Part shown: piece by piece, positions 26,900 through 36,857 of the stretch
How positions within the stretch are numbered: the stretch's first letter is position 1
How the letters are laid out: each line of letters begins with the position of its first letter
From: Verrucosispora sp. NA02020
Lineage (GTDB): Bacteria; Actinomycetota; Actinomycetes; Mycobacteriales; Micromonosporaceae
Assembly: GCF_013364215.1 (NCBI RefSeq)
Contig: NZ_CP054923.1
Coordinates: 3,658,001-3,722,000, forward strand
Reading direction: 5' to 3'
Length of the DNA stretch: 64,000 nucleotides
Translations under genes and position numbers: made by a program
The notes under the pieces: generated by a model
Database searches by the model: none
What the model was told of the DNA's origin: nothing
What the model saw: only the letters and a program-made list of their open reading frames with translations

Positions 26900-27429
26900 G
26901 CACTCGCTCCTCGGTCGCGTCAGGGACGCGGGTACCCGACCTGCGGGGGAGGCCGGGTACCCGCTCCTGACCCATTGGGCCAGAGCCCCCCGAAAGCCAA
27001 CCGAACGACGACCGTGAAGGCCGGGCACCGCCAGGCCGATGGACCGGATTCGGCGAGTGGTGGGGTGCCATGTGGACGCGGTGGTGTGGTGCACAGAGCG
27101 TCTGGGCAGGTGGAGTGGGGTGTGCGGGCGCTATCGAGCTGATGGCGCAGACGGATCGCTTCGTGGGACGGCTAGCCGTCGCGCACGGCGATGCCCTTGC
27201 GCGACAGCACAAACGGTTCAGCTCGACAGGGCTAATACCCACAGATGTACGCCGTCTCCGGTCGCGAACTGATTCACCAGATGAGCGGGTGGCTCACCCC
27301 CGTCAAGATCACGCTCGATCCTGGATCGAGTGGCATCCCAGCGCCCCGATAACCACTCGATCCAGGATCGAGCACGACCTTGATCCCAGCGCGCGAGTGG
27401 TCGTCAGGCGGCCAAGGAGACGCTGGCAG
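26900..27429. other. Gene-free stretch between moxR and the methyltransferase
   Basis: About 530 bp with lower coding character. It must contain the promoter of the MoxR operon near its left end. Apart from the inverted repeat at 27313-27373 I see no gene; short open frames here lack ribosome sites and codon bias. Confidence 0.6.
27313..27373. repeat. Large perfect inverted repeat A
   Basis: Arms of 21 bp at 27313-27333 and 27353-27373 are perfect complements around a 19-nt loop. Each arm is itself nearly palindromic (CTCGATCC-T-GGATCGAG). It lies about 57 bp beyond the stop of the leftward methyltransferase gene and may serve as its terminator. Confidence 0.8.
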
Positions 27430-28095
27430 TCAGACAAAGCTGAACATCTGTGTGGCGGGCGGCATCGGCGGAACAGCAGCGGGGCGGGCGGTGAGCCGGT
27501 GCATGCCGACCCGGAATCGGGCATTGGCGGGGCTGGTGAAGGACATTTCGCTGAAGCCGTGCTCGGCAAAGCAGGTGCGGACGTCGTGGCTGGGGTCCTG
27601 ACCGTCGTCGGCGCGTCCTCGGGTCCAAATCACAATGCCATCGGCGACGACAAGGGTGTGCAACATGGCGATGGTCCGGCGTACGTCGTAGAACGTGATG
27701 TTGCCGAACACGCCGCACGAGAGGAGTAGGTGCGCGGGCTGGACGTCCACGTAGGTATCCGTCGCACCAGCGTCTGCGGTTCGCACTTCGATCCCGGGCA
27801 GGCCGAGACCGATGGCCGCGGCACGGGCGCGCTGTGACAATGTCGGGTCACGTTCGATGAGTAGCGCCTCGACTGTGCGTCCGCCGTCATGTTCGGCAAG
27901 TACCGGCAGCACGTCGCGCCCATCACCAGCGCAGATGCTGATCAGCCGCCGGGTGCCTCGTTCATCGCGAGGTGCTTCGGCCAGAGCCCGCCGAAGGTCA
28001 CGCTGGACGATGTGCAGCCTGCGTGCCAGTGACGAGTTCGGGGTGTCGTAATCCTGATGCCACCGGAGCCAGTCCTTGGTCACGATGGCATTCAA
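27430..28095 (-). CDS. Class I SAM-dependent methyltransferase-like protein
   Basis: 221 residues. Motif I of the SAM site is RLISICAGDGRDVLPVL (about residues 50-66); an acidic residue follows the next strand in EALLIERD, and LLLSCGVFGNI looks like motif IV. The C-terminal part (FAEHGFSEMSFTSPANARFRVGMHRL) fits the last strands of the fold. Substrate unknown. The gene stands alone inside a repeat-rich stretch, and its codon bias is weaker than that of its neighbours (for example CGA, AGC, TCA and GCA codons). That would be consistent with acquisition by transfer. Confidence 0.75.
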   Translation of the reverse strand: MNAIVTKDWLRWHQDYDTPNSSLARRLHIVQRDLRRALAEAPRDERGTRRLISICAGDGRDVLPVLAEHDGGRTVEALLIERDPTLSQRARAAAIGLGLPGIEVRTADAGATDTYVDVQPAHLLLSCGVFGNITFYDVRRTIAMLHTLVVADGIVIWTRGRADDGQDPSHDVRTCFAEHGFSEMSFTSPANARFRVGMHRLTARPAAVPPMPPATQMFSFV

Positions 28096-28254
28096 TCAGC
28101 AACGAACGATGAGATCCGTCGCGCACCCGCCGAGGTCCGCAGTCGCCCCGTCGCCCGTACCCTCCTCGCCGAGATCATCCAGCGCACCCCCGCCCCCGCC
28201 GACGTGGCCCGACTGGCCACCACCGTAGGCCTGATCCCCCACACCCCCACCTGA
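28057..28254 (+). pseudogene. Possible remnant of a truncated gene
   Basis: An open frame whose second half (from about 28093) has strong GC3 coding bias and protein-like content (RRAPAEVRSRPVARTLLAEIIQRTPAPADVARLATTVGLIP). It lacks a ribosome site, and its first part overlaps the methyltransferase start on the other strand. It may be the 3' end of a gene whose 5' part was lost when the repeats or the methyltransferase arrived. It could equally be a chance frame. Confidence 0.3.
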
Positions 28255-28289
28255 CCAAGTGCACGCCCCGCCGCGGTCCCGCCCATCGC

Positions 28290-28370
28290 CCCGCCGATCA
28301 TGGAGCTGTGGTCGACGGCTTGTCCAAATACGTCCACACTTGCCGCCGCCACAACTCCATGATCGGCGGG
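28290..28370. repeat. Large inverted repeat B
   Basis: 22-bp arms at 28290-28311 and 28349-28370 match except for one base; loop 37 nt. The arms contain CGATCATGGAG / CTCCATGATCG. Function unknown; may be a mobile palindromic element or a terminator for flanking transcription. Confidence 0.8.
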
Positions 28371-28389
28371 TTTCGTGGCGCCAGCCCGT

Positions 28390-28450
28390 GTTGATCAAGA
28401 GGTTTTGGTCCTCTACGCGCGGGTTCCGTGAACCAAACCTCTTGATCAAC
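28390..28450. repeat. Large inverted repeat C
   Basis: 16-bp perfect arms GTTGATCAAGAGGTTT (28390-28405) / complement (28435-28450), 29-nt loop, lying 30 bp beyond the stop of the leftward pgi gene. It could terminate pgi transcription. It follows repeat B by 19 bp but has a different sequence. Confidence 0.8.
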
Positions 28451-28480
28451 GCGTCGAGCGTCGAGGCGCTAGGGGAGGGG

Positions 28481-30115
<1,635 letters not shown>

Positions 30116-30326
30116 CGGATCGATCGTCTCCTCGCAGGGTAGGCGCGCCGCCGGCGTCGTCCGGCCGGCGGGATGGGACCAGCCTGCCACACGAAGATCG
30201 CCGCACCGGGCCGGACGCGGGGTCACCGGTCACGATCCGCGCGGGTGTCGATGCGCTGTGCGCACGGGCGGCGGACGTCGGCGGGGTCGCTGCCCGACGC
30301 GGGAACGGACAGGGCAAGGTGGAGGC

Positions 30327-31757
30327 ATGACGACGCCGGCACCGAAGAATCCCGCAGCCGCCTCCGCGACCTCCGCAGCCCCCCGGCAGACGCTGCTGGT
30401 GCTGGGCGCCAGCGGGGACCTGACCGGCCGGTTGCTGCTGCCCGGGCTGGGCCGGTTGCTGGCCAGCGGCGCGGTGCCGAATCTGCGGCTGATCGGCAGC
30501 GGCATGGAGGACTGGGACGACGAGCGCTGGCGTCGCCGGGTGGCGGACTCGTTCGCCAGTGTCGACGCGCAGGGGCCGGTCGAGGCCGACGTACTCCGCG
30601 AGACCCGGTACGTGACCGCCGACGTGACCCGTGAGGAGGACCTGCGGGGGCTGCTCAGCGGCTGTGCCGGCCCGGTGGTGATCTTCTTCGCGCTGCCGCC
30701 GTTCGTGACCGCCCGGTCGGCCGCCGCGTTGGCCCGCATCGGCGTACCGCCGGGCACCCGGCTGATGCTGGAGAAGCCCTTCGGCGTCGACCGGATCTCG
30801 GCGCGTTCGCTCAACGAGCTGCTGGCCACGTTGGTGCCCGAGGACCAGGTGCACCGCATCGACCACTTCCTCGGCAAGTCCACCGTGCTGAACCTGCTCG
30901 GCCTGCGCTTCGCCAACCGCATCTTCGAGCCGGTGTTGAACAACACCCACGTGGCCTGCGTGGACATCGTCTTCGACGAGACCCTGGGCCTGGAGGGTCG
31001 GGCCGGCTACTACGACCGTGCGGGCGCGTTGGTCGACATGGTGCAGAGCCACCTGCTCCAGGTGCTCGCCCTGCTCGGCATGGAACCGCCGCCCACGCTG
31101 AGCGCGAAGGAGCTGCGCGGGCGCAAGGCGCAGGTGTTGCGGGCCGTCCGCCTGTGGCAGGACGACCCGGTGGCGGCGAGCCGCCGGGCCCGGTACACGG
31201 CGGGCGACATCGACGGCCGCCACCTGCCCGCCTACGCGGCGGAGGAGGGCGTGGACCCGGGCCGGAACACCGAGACCCTCGCCGAGGTGGTGCTGGAGGT
31301 GGACACCTGGCGCTGGGCGGGCGTCCCGTTCCGGCTGCGCTCCGGCAAGGCCACCTCGGCGGTACGCAAGGAGGCCGTCATCACCTTCAAGCAGCCGGCC
31401 CGGGTGCCCGACGGCCTGACCGGGTACGAGGAGCCGGACCGCCTGCGGATCGGGTTCGGGCCGGACTGTCTCGGGCTGAACCTGAACATCAACGGCCCCG
31501 GCAACCCGTTCGACCTGGACCAGGTGCACCTGATGGCGGACTTCGGCCCCGGCGAGCTGCCCGCGTACGGCGAGGTGCTGCGCGGCGCGTTCGAGGGCGA
31601 CCCGACGCTGTCGGTGCGGGGCGACGTGGCCGAGGAGTGCTGGCGCATCGTCGAGCCGGTGCTGGCGGCCTGGAAGGCGGGGAGCGTGCCGTTGCAGGAG
31701 TACGCGGCCGGTTCGGCCGGTCCGGAGGATTCGTTGCTCGGCCCGGTACGCGGCTGA
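30327..31757 (+). CDS. Glucose-6-phosphate dehydrogenase-like protein
   Basis: 476 residues from an ATG with AAGGTGGAGG upstream. NAD(P) site GASGDLTGRLLLPGL at about residues 27-41, EKPFG motif, and the catalytic region RIDHFLGKSTVLNLLGLRFAN. Canonical enzymes read RIDHYLGKE here; this one has Phe and Ser instead. It is also shorter than the usual 490-515 residues and has no opcA, tal or pgl neighbours. It could therefore be a divergent paralogue working beside the main zwf, or one with another sugar or cofactor preference (inference). Divergent from pgi. Confidence 0.85.
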   Translation: MTTPAPKNPAAASATSAAPRQTLLVLGASGDLTGRLLLPGLGRLLASGAVPNLRLIGSGMEDWDDERWRRRVADSFASVDAQGPVEADVLRETRYVTADVTREEDLRGLLSGCAGPVVIFFALPPFVTARSAAALARIGVPPGTRLMLEKPFGVDRISARSLNELLATLVPEDQVHRIDHFLGKSTVLNLLGLRFANRIFEPVLNNTHVACVDIVFDETLGLEGRAGYYDRAGALVDMVQSHLLQVLALLGMEPPPTLSAKELRGRKAQVLRAVRLWQDDPVAASRRARYTAGDIDGRHLPAYAAEEGVDPGRNTETLAEVVLEVDTWRWAGVPFRLRSGKATSAVRKEAVITFKQPARVPDGLTGYEEPDRLRIGFGPDCLGLNLNINGPGNPFDLDQVHLMADFGPGELPAYGEVLRGAFEGDPTLSVRGDVAEECWRIVEPVLAAWKAGSVPLQEYAAGSAGPEDSLLGPVRG

Positions 31758-31965
31758 CCAGGGCGACCGGCGGCTGCACCGCGTGAGGGATTCTCACTGA
31801 TGGTGACAGTGTGATATCTCTCAGCTACTTTTCAGGCACCGGTGCTAGCTTCCCGTCTCGACGGGATCCATGATGGACGGCGCCGATTCCGTTGCGACAC
31901 AACGGCTGAGGCGTAGAAGTTTCACGTCCGTGCCACGGTCGCGCCTGTGGTCGAGGGAGAAGCTC

Positions 31966-33054
31966 GTGGTGTTCAAGAAGATGCTGGGTGCCTTCGGGAT
32001 CGGCGCGCCCAGCGTCGACACGGTCCTGTCCGATCCGGGCACCCGCCCCGGCTCGATGCTGACCGGCCAGGTGAACCTGACCGGCGGCAACCAGGACGTG
32101 GACATCGACCAGGTCGTGTTGAGCCTGGTCACCCGCGTCGAGGTCGACGGCGCGGACGGCGACCACGACGCGACCGTCGAGTTCCACCGGGTGCCGGTCG
32201 CGGGCGGGCTGCGCCTCGCGGAGGGGCAGCACCTGGCTCTGCCGTTCCAGATCCCGATGCCGTTGCAGACCCCGGTGACCGACGTCTACGGCCAGCGGCT
32301 GCCCGGCATGACCATGGGCCTGCGCACCGAGGTCGCCATCCGTGGCGCGGTCGACAAGGGCGACCTCGACCCGGTGTACGTGCACCCGCTGCCGGTGCAG
32401 GAGCGGATCCTCGAGGCGTTCGGGCGGCTGGGCTTCCAGTTCAAGGGCGCCGACCTGGAGCACGGGCAGATCGCCGGGGCGCGCCAGACGCTGCCCTTCT
32501 ATCAGGAGATCGAGTACTTCGCCGCGCCGCAGTACGCCCACGAGATCAACGAGGTCGAGCTGACCTTCCTCGCCGACGAGCAGGGCGTCGACATCGTGCT
32601 GGAGTTCGACCGGCGCGGTGGCCTGTTCACCGGTGGGCACGACTCCTACGGCCGCTACCGCGTGGCGCACGCCGACGCCGACCAGCGGGACTGGGCCGCC
32701 GAGGTCGACGGCTGGTTCCGTCAGGCGCTCGACCAGTACCGCACCCTGCACCCCGGCGCGGCCTTCGCCCAGCCCGGCCCGCAGGGTTACGGCCAGCCGG
32801 GCTACGGGCAGCCGGGTTACGGCCAGCCCGCCTACGGCCAACCCGGCTACGGCCAGCCGGTCGGCTACCCGCCGCAGCAGCCCATGTACGGGCACCACCA
32901 GGAGGAGCACCACGAGCGGCGCGGGCCCGGCATGGGCGCGGTCGCCGCCGGTGTGGTCGGCGGTGCGGCGCTCGGATTTGCCGGCGGCATGGTCGCCGAC
33001 GAGGTCTTCGATTCCTTCGGTGACGACGAGGGCGACGACGGCGGCGAGGAGTGA
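31966..33054 (+). CDS. Spo0M-like sporulation/arrestin-fold protein with Tyr-Gly-Gln-Pro repeats
   Basis: 362 residues. The first 250 are a Spo0M domain: MLGAFGIGAPSVDTVL, RPGSMLTGQVNLTGGNQDVDIDQVVLSLVTRVE and FQIPMPLQTPVTDVYG match the family, which has an arrestin-like fold and influences sporulation control in Bacillus. The tail (about 265-310) contains tandem YGQPGYGQ units, followed by a Gly/Ala helix (AVAAGVVGGAALGFAGGMVADEVF) and an acidic end. Start is taken as GTG 31966 (GGGAGA upstream), though the frame is open to 31870. Confidence 0.85.
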   Translation: MVFKKMLGAFGIGAPSVDTVLSDPGTRPGSMLTGQVNLTGGNQDVDIDQVVLSLVTRVEVDGADGDHDATVEFHRVPVAGGLRLAEGQHLALPFQIPMPLQTPVTDVYGQRLPGMTMGLRTEVAIRGAVDKGDLDPVYVHPLPVQERILEAFGRLGFQFKGADLEHGQIAGARQTLPFYQEIEYFAAPQYAHEINEVELTFLADEQGVDIVLEFDRRGGLFTGGHDSYGRYRVAHADADQRDWAAEVDGWFRQALDQYRTLHPGAAFAQPGPQGYGQPGYGQPGYGQPAYGQPGYGQPVGYPPQQPMYGHHQEEHHERRGPGMGAVAAGVVGGAALGFAGGMVADEVFDSFGDDEGDDGGEE

Positions 33055-33111
33055 CTCGCTGACTCGTCGCCCCGTCGACGTCACCACGAAGCGGGTCTCC
33101 ACCCGCGACGG

Positions 33112-33149
33112 CCGCCCGGTCGCCAGGCTCCCCACTGGTGGCCGGGCGG
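33112..33149. terminator. Hairpin between converging genes
   Basis: 15-bp imperfect stem (13 matches) 33112-33126 / 33135-33149 between the Spo0M-like gene and the leftward acyltransferase gene. Confidence 0.45.
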
Positions 33150-33170
33150 TGTCGTGTGCCGGGTCTAGGT

Positions 33171-33734
33171 CTAGTGGCTGGTCAGCGCCGGTCGGTCCGC
33201 CTCGAACCGGGCCCGGGTGAGGAAGGCGAGCCGGGCGCGCTTGTCCGGCATGTCGATCTCCTCGGCCAGGGTGAACCCCTCGGCGAGCAGTCGGCGGCGG
33301 GCCGCGTCGTTGCGGACGTCGGGCTCGACGACGATGCGGTCCCGGGTCGGGTCCAGGAACAGGAACCGGGCCAGGGCGGCGCCGACCGGACCGGCCAGCG
33401 CGCGGGGCAGGCCGGGCGGCGGGGCGAGCAGCAGGTGCATGCCGATGTCGCCGGGGCGTACGGGATAGCGCTCGCCGACCGGGTCGGCCGCCGGCTGGTA
33501 CGTCTGGAACAGGCCGATCGGCACGTCGTCGATCCGGATCAGGTACGCGTGATGGGTGGTCAGAGCGTCGACGAACTCGTAGATCTCGCGCACCTCGTCG
33601 AGGGTGTGCGAACCCATGCCCCAGAACACCGCGCGGGGCTGGGTGACCCAGCCGTGCAGGAGTTCGGCGTCGACCATCGGGTCGACGGTGGTCAGGCTGA
33701 GGGTGCCGAGGTCGGCGATCTTCTCCTGGTACAT
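33171..33734 (-). CDS. Siderophore-biosynthesis-type GNAT acyltransferase (IucB/MbtK-like)
   Basis: 187 residues. Related to acyltransferases that acylate hydroxylysine or similar amines: HGWVTQPRAVFWGMG at the start, YLIRIDDVPIGLFQTYQP, GDIGMHLLLAPP and RIVVEPDVRNDAARRRLLAEGFTL. This is the Acetyltransf_8 arrangement seen in aerobactin, mycobactin and rhizobactin pathways. It shares an intergenic region with the siderophore-interacting protein, and a DtxR/IdeR-type iron box lies between them, so expression should rise when iron is scarce. No synthetase gene is close, so the siderophore cannot be named. Confidence 0.85.
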   Translation of the reverse strand: MYQEKIADLGTLSLTTVDPMVDAELLHGWVTQPRAVFWGMGSHTLDEVREIYEFVDALTTHHAYLIRIDDVPIGLFQTYQPAADPVGERYPVRPGDIGMHLLLAPPPGLPRALAGPVGAALARFLFLDPTRDRIVVEPDVRNDAARRRLLAEGFTLAEEIDMPDKRARLAFLTRARFEADRPALTSH

Positions 33735-33811
33735 GCTGCCTCGCTTCGGATGGGCCGGGCGGGCGGACCCTCACGCGGTCGGAGCGCCGGGTCCTCGCCA
33801 CGATCGGCGAG

Positions 33812-33830
33812 TTAGGTTAACCTAACCTAA
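33812..33830. promoter_or_regulatory. IdeR/DmdR iron box
   Basis: TTAGGTTAACCTAACCTAA, 19 bp, matches the actinobacterial iron-box consensus TTAGGTTAGSCTAACCTAA at 17 of 19 bases. It lies between two divergent iron genes, 28 bp before the rightward start and 78 bp before the leftward one, where repressor with Fe2+ would block both. Confidence 0.9.
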
Positions 33831-33858
33831 CTTTCCGGGACGGTAGCAGGAGGCACGG

Positions 33859-34569
33859 GTGAAGCGGAACTGGGAGTCGCTGGTCCTCAAGGCGATGGGA
33901 GGACGGAACTTCCGACTGACCGTCCTGGACTCCGCGCCGGTGAACGAGCGGTACCAACGTCTGCTGGTCGACGGTGGCGGGTTGCTCCAGGAGTGTGAGG
34001 TCCACCCGACGATGTGGATCCGGCTCTGGTTCGACAACGACGGACGGGCGCACCAGCGGGCGTACACGCTCGTCGACCCGGACCCGGAAACCGGCCGCTT
34101 CCACCTGGAGTTCGCGCTGCACGACGGCGTCGCCGCCCGCTGGGCCGGCGCGGCCCGCCCCGGCGACACCATCGAGGCCACCGTGCACGGCACCGGGTTC
34201 GCCCTGCCCGACCCGGCGCCCCGGCACCTCTATCTGGTCGGGGACGCGGCCTCGCTGCCGGCGGTGAACAGCCTGCTGGACAGCGCGCGGGACATCCCGG
34301 CGACGGTCTGGATCGAGTACGCCCACGAGGACGAGAAGGAACTGGCCGCCCGCGCCCGTGCACACCACGAGGTGGTGTGGGTGCCGCGCCGCGACGACGG
34401 GCGGCACCTGGTCGACACCGTCCGCGACGGGATGAAGGCCAGCGACGGCGGCTACTACTGGGTTGCCTGCGAGGCGGCCACCGCCCGCAGCATCGTCAAG
34501 CACATCCGACGCGGTCTCGGCGTGGGCCGCCAGCAGTTGACCGGGGTGGGCTACTGGAACGCCCGGTGA
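33859..34569 (+). CDS. Siderophore-interacting protein (FAD/NAD(P)H ferric reductase, ViuB type)
   Basis: Releases iron from imported ferric siderophores by reduction in the cytoplasm. 236 residues from GTG with AGGAGG upstream. FAD-binding motif RAYTLV (about residue 69), the beta-barrel region FHLEFALHDGVAARWAGAARPGD, and the C-terminal SIP domain LYLVGDAASLPAVNSLL and YYWVACEAATARSIVKHI. It is somewhat shorter than many relatives (250-280) but complete. Controlled by the iron box 28 bp upstream. Confidence 0.93.
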   Translation: MKRNWESLVLKAMGGRNFRLTVLDSAPVNERYQRLLVDGGGLLQECEVHPTMWIRLWFDNDGRAHQRAYTLVDPDPETGRFHLEFALHDGVAARWAGAARPGDTIEATVHGTGFALPDPAPRHLYLVGDAASLPAVNSLLDSARDIPATVWIEYAHEDEKELAARARAHHEVVWVPRRDDGRHLVDTVRDGMKASDGGYYWVACEAATARSIVKHIRRGLGVGRQQLTGVGYWNAR

Positions 34570-34570
34570 G

Positions 34571-34604
34571 CGGCGGCCCCGGCGGGTCTGCGCCGGGGCC
34601 GCCG
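34571..34604. terminator. Bidirectional terminator
   Basis: Perfect 14-bp stem CGGCGGCCCCGGCG (34571-34584) / complement 34591-34604, 6-nt loop, between converging SIP and cellulase genes. Confidence 0.8.
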
Positions 34605-34608
34605 TCGG

Positions 34609-36033
34609 TCAGCTCGTCGGGAAGTTGTCCGGGGTCCGGATGCGCTCGCGCATGAACGCGCCCGAGGTGGTCAGCATGGACGTACCCGTGTAGTTGCTGC
34701 CGTTGCAGGTGCCCGGCCGCAACGCCGCACTGCCCTCGGCCTTGTCGGAGAACGTCCAGTTGGCGTACCCGATCTTCAGCCGGTCGAGCAGGTCCAGCCA
34801 CTGGGTGCTGCTGGCCAGGTCGGCGGCGCCGTCACCGGTGTAGTCCACCAGGCCGAACTCGGTGACGAACAACGGCAGCCGCGCGGCGGCCCGCTCGACC
34901 TCGGCCCGGTAGTTGTCCCGGTGCGACGCGGCGTAGAAGTGGAACGCGTACATGACGTTGCTCGCGTTCACCGGGTTGTTGACGATCTCGGTGTGGTTGG
35001 AGCCCTCGGAGACGCCCAGCGAGGACCAGCCCCGGGTGCCGACGATGACCACCGCGTCCGGGTCGTTGGCACGGATGACCGGGATGACCTGGTCGGCGTA
35101 GTTCTTGATGGTCGACCAGCTCACCCCGTTGGGCTCGTTGGTGATCTCGTAGATCACGTTGTTCTTCGACGCGTGCCGTGCGGACACCGCCGCGAAGAAG
35201 GTCTTGGCCCGCTCCAGGTTGTGCATCGGGTCGCCGGGCGTGAGCGTGTGGAAGTCGATCATCGCGTACATGCCCCGCTCGGTGGCCTCCTCGACCAGGG
35301 CGTTGACCCGGTTGGTGAAGCCCGCCGGGTCGGTCTCGTACCCGTCCTCCTGCACGTACATGGCGATCCGGAACAGGTCGGCCCGCCAGTCGGTGGCGAG
35401 CGCGTCCAGCGAGGCGTCGTTGTAGCAGTTGCCGAACCACTGGAGGCCGTGGCTGCTCATGCCGCGCAACTGGATCGGCCGGCCGTACTGGTTGCAGAGG
35501 TTGACCCCGCAGACCCGCAGCTGCCCGTTGACGGCCACCGGGGTCTGCCCGCCGGGCGGTGGGGTGGTCGGTGGCGGCGTGGTCGGCGGGGGAGTGGTCG
35601 GCGTGGTCGAGCCGGTGCAGACCGTGCCGTTGAGGGTGTACGAGGTCGGTGCCGGATTGGCGCCGGTGAAGGTGCCGTTGAAGCCGATGGTGGTGCTGGC
35701 GCGGGTGGCCAGCGACCCGTTCCAGCTCAGGCTCCGTGCGGTGACCTCGCTGCCGCTCTGACTCCAGGTCGCCGACCAACCCTGCGCCAGGCGCTGGCCG
35801 CCGTCCGGGAAACGGAAACCGAGCGTCCACCCGTTGATCGGGTCGCCGACGTTGGTGATGGTCACGCTGGCGGTGAACCCGCCGGACCAGCTGTTCGTCG
35901 TGTAGGTCACCGAACAGCCGGGTGCGGCCATCGCGGCGGTCGTGGGCAGGACGGCCAGCGTGCCGAGGGTCAGCGCGCCGACGGCACCGGCCGCGACCAG
36001 GAGGCGCCGGGCGCGGCGCGGAGGATGCTTCAT
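34609..36033 (-). CDS. Secreted CBM2-GH5 endoglucanase
   Basis: 474 residues. Signal peptide (basic MKHPPRRARR, core to AMA-A near residue 36), an N-terminal CBM2 (about 37-140) with NSWSGGF, NGWTL and QGWSATW as surface Trp, a TTPPP linker, then a GH5 catalytic domain (about 165-474). Catalytic acid/base is the Glu of YEITNEPN and the nucleophile the Glu of FVTEFGL; RGMSSHGLQW and YAFHFYAASH are further GH5 subfamily 2 landmarks. It should cut internal beta-1,4-glucan bonds of cellulose. A CebR-type operator lies about 60 bp upstream. No strong ribosome site is seen before the ATG. Confidence 0.93.
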   Translation of the reverse strand: MKHPPRRARRLLVAAGAVGALTLGTLAVLPTTAAMAAPGCSVTYTTNSWSGGFTASVTITNVGDPINGWTLGFRFPDGGQRLAQGWSATWSQSGSEVTARSLSWNGSLATRASTTIGFNGTFTGANPAPTSYTLNGTVCTGSTTPTTPPPTTPPPTTPPPGGQTPVAVNGQLRVCGVNLCNQYGRPIQLRGMSSHGLQWFGNCYNDASLDALATDWRADLFRIAMYVQEDGYETDPAGFTNRVNALVEEATERGMYAMIDFHTLTPGDPMHNLERAKTFFAAVSARHASKNNVIYEITNEPNGVSWSTIKNYADQVIPVIRANDPDAVVIVGTRGWSSLGVSEGSNHTEIVNNPVNASNVMYAFHFYAASHRDNYRAEVERAAARLPLFVTEFGLVDYTGDGAADLASSTQWLDLLDRLKIGYANWTFSDKAEGSAALRPGTCNGSNYTGTSMLTTSGAFMRERIRTPDNFPTS

Positions 36034-36094
36034 GGGAACCGTCGCAATCTGGTCATGGTGGGGTACGGCCCTCCGGCGAGAAAGGACGAAGGCG

Positions 36095-36108
36095 CGGGAG
36101 CGCTCCCA
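36095..36108. promoter_or_regulatory. CebR operator
   Basis: CGGGAGCGCTCCCA matches the CebR site TGGGAGCGCTCCCA at 13 of 14 bases and sits 62 bp upstream of the cellulase start. In Streptomyces CebR releases such sites when cello-oligosaccharides are imported. Confidence 0.88.
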
Positions 36109-36170
36109 CGGCAGCCTACGATGGTCGGAAACACCCGCGCAATATTTAGCGCCGTCGAAGCGAGGTGACG

Positions 36171-36207
36171 CGGTGACGCCCCGGGAGGCTCTCCCGGGGC
36201 GTCACCG
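36171..36207 (-). terminator. Strong hairpin terminator
   Basis: Perfect 17-bp stem CGGTGACGCCCCGGGAG (36171-36187) / complement 36191-36207 with a 3-nt loop, just after the stop of the leftward small gene at 36232. Confidence 0.8.
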
Positions 36208-36231
36208 TGGACGGTGTCGTGGCGCCGAGCG

Positions 36232-36462
36232 TCAGAGTTCACCGGCGGCACGTCGCCGGTCGGCCTCGGCGTCGGCGGCGCCGACCGGCGTCGGGTCGGT
36301 GTCGCGCTGCGCCCCGGTCAGGTCGATGTCGGCGCCGGCCCGGGCGGCGTCGGCCGCCGCGTCGTCCGCGCCCACCACCTCGCCGGTATCGGGGTCGCCG
36401 TCGGTGCGTACGAGATCGCCGGCCGCGGCGAACGCGATCGGCGTGTAGCGGGGCTCGGTCAT
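36232..36462 (-). CDS. Small acidic Ala/Asp-rich hypothetical protein
   Basis: 76 residues beginning MTEPRYTPIAFAAAGDLVRTDGDPDTGEVV and continuing as an Asp/Ala-rich, probably disordered tail. GAGGAGGA is 6 nt before the ATG and a strong terminator follows, so it is a real single-gene unit. Function unknown. Confidence 0.7.
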   Translation of the reverse strand: MTEPRYTPIAFAAAGDLVRTDGDPDTGEVVGADDAAADAARAGADIDLTGAQRDTDPTPVGAADAEADRRRAAGEL

Positions 36463-36857
36463 GTCGTCCTCCTCGTCGCCGGTGTGTCGCTCTGGTACCC
36501 GCCACCGGCGCGGCCCACACCGCCGTGTGCGTCCACCCCGGACCAGGAAACGCCATTCCTGAACGCACGATCAGGAGCCTGGAAGGGTTCGTCGATGTCC
36601 CGGATCGTTGCCGGATCGTTGCCTCGCTTGCCGTATGGCAAAGATCACGCTGGGTCCCTATGATTGCCCGTTTCCGTGCGGTGGGAAGCGCGAGATTCGC
36701 GGACGGCAGCACAGTGGATACCCAGAGTGATTGTTTCCGGTGGGTGACGTGTCCACGGCACGGGACGGTGGCACAGGTGTGCCACCACGATTTGCGCTGC
36801 TCACTACCCTGATTCTGATCATCGGTAGTGAGCCTCTCGACTTGACAAGGGTTTCAG
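36463..36857. other. Intergenic region with a 9-bp inverted repeat
   Basis: About 395 bp with lower GC than its surroundings and no supported gene. CTCACTACC (36800-36808) and its complement GGTAGTGAG (36834-36842) lie 25 nt apart just before the start at 36858; this could be an operator or a leader hairpin. An 11-bp direct repeat (CGGATCGTTGC) is at 36601-36622. Confidence 0.5.

Noticed and set aside
26900..27429. Small rightward genes in the gap after moxR
   Set aside because: Open frames there lack ribosome sites, GC3 bias and recognisable features.
27313..28450. Insertion sequence with terminal inverted repeats
   Set aside because: The repeats do not pair with each other, no transposase is encoded between them, and no target duplication was seen.
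33171..34569. Complete siderophore biosynthesis cluster
   Set aside because: Only an acyltransferase and a siderophore-interacting protein are present; no synthetase, hydroxylase or importer gene is beside them.
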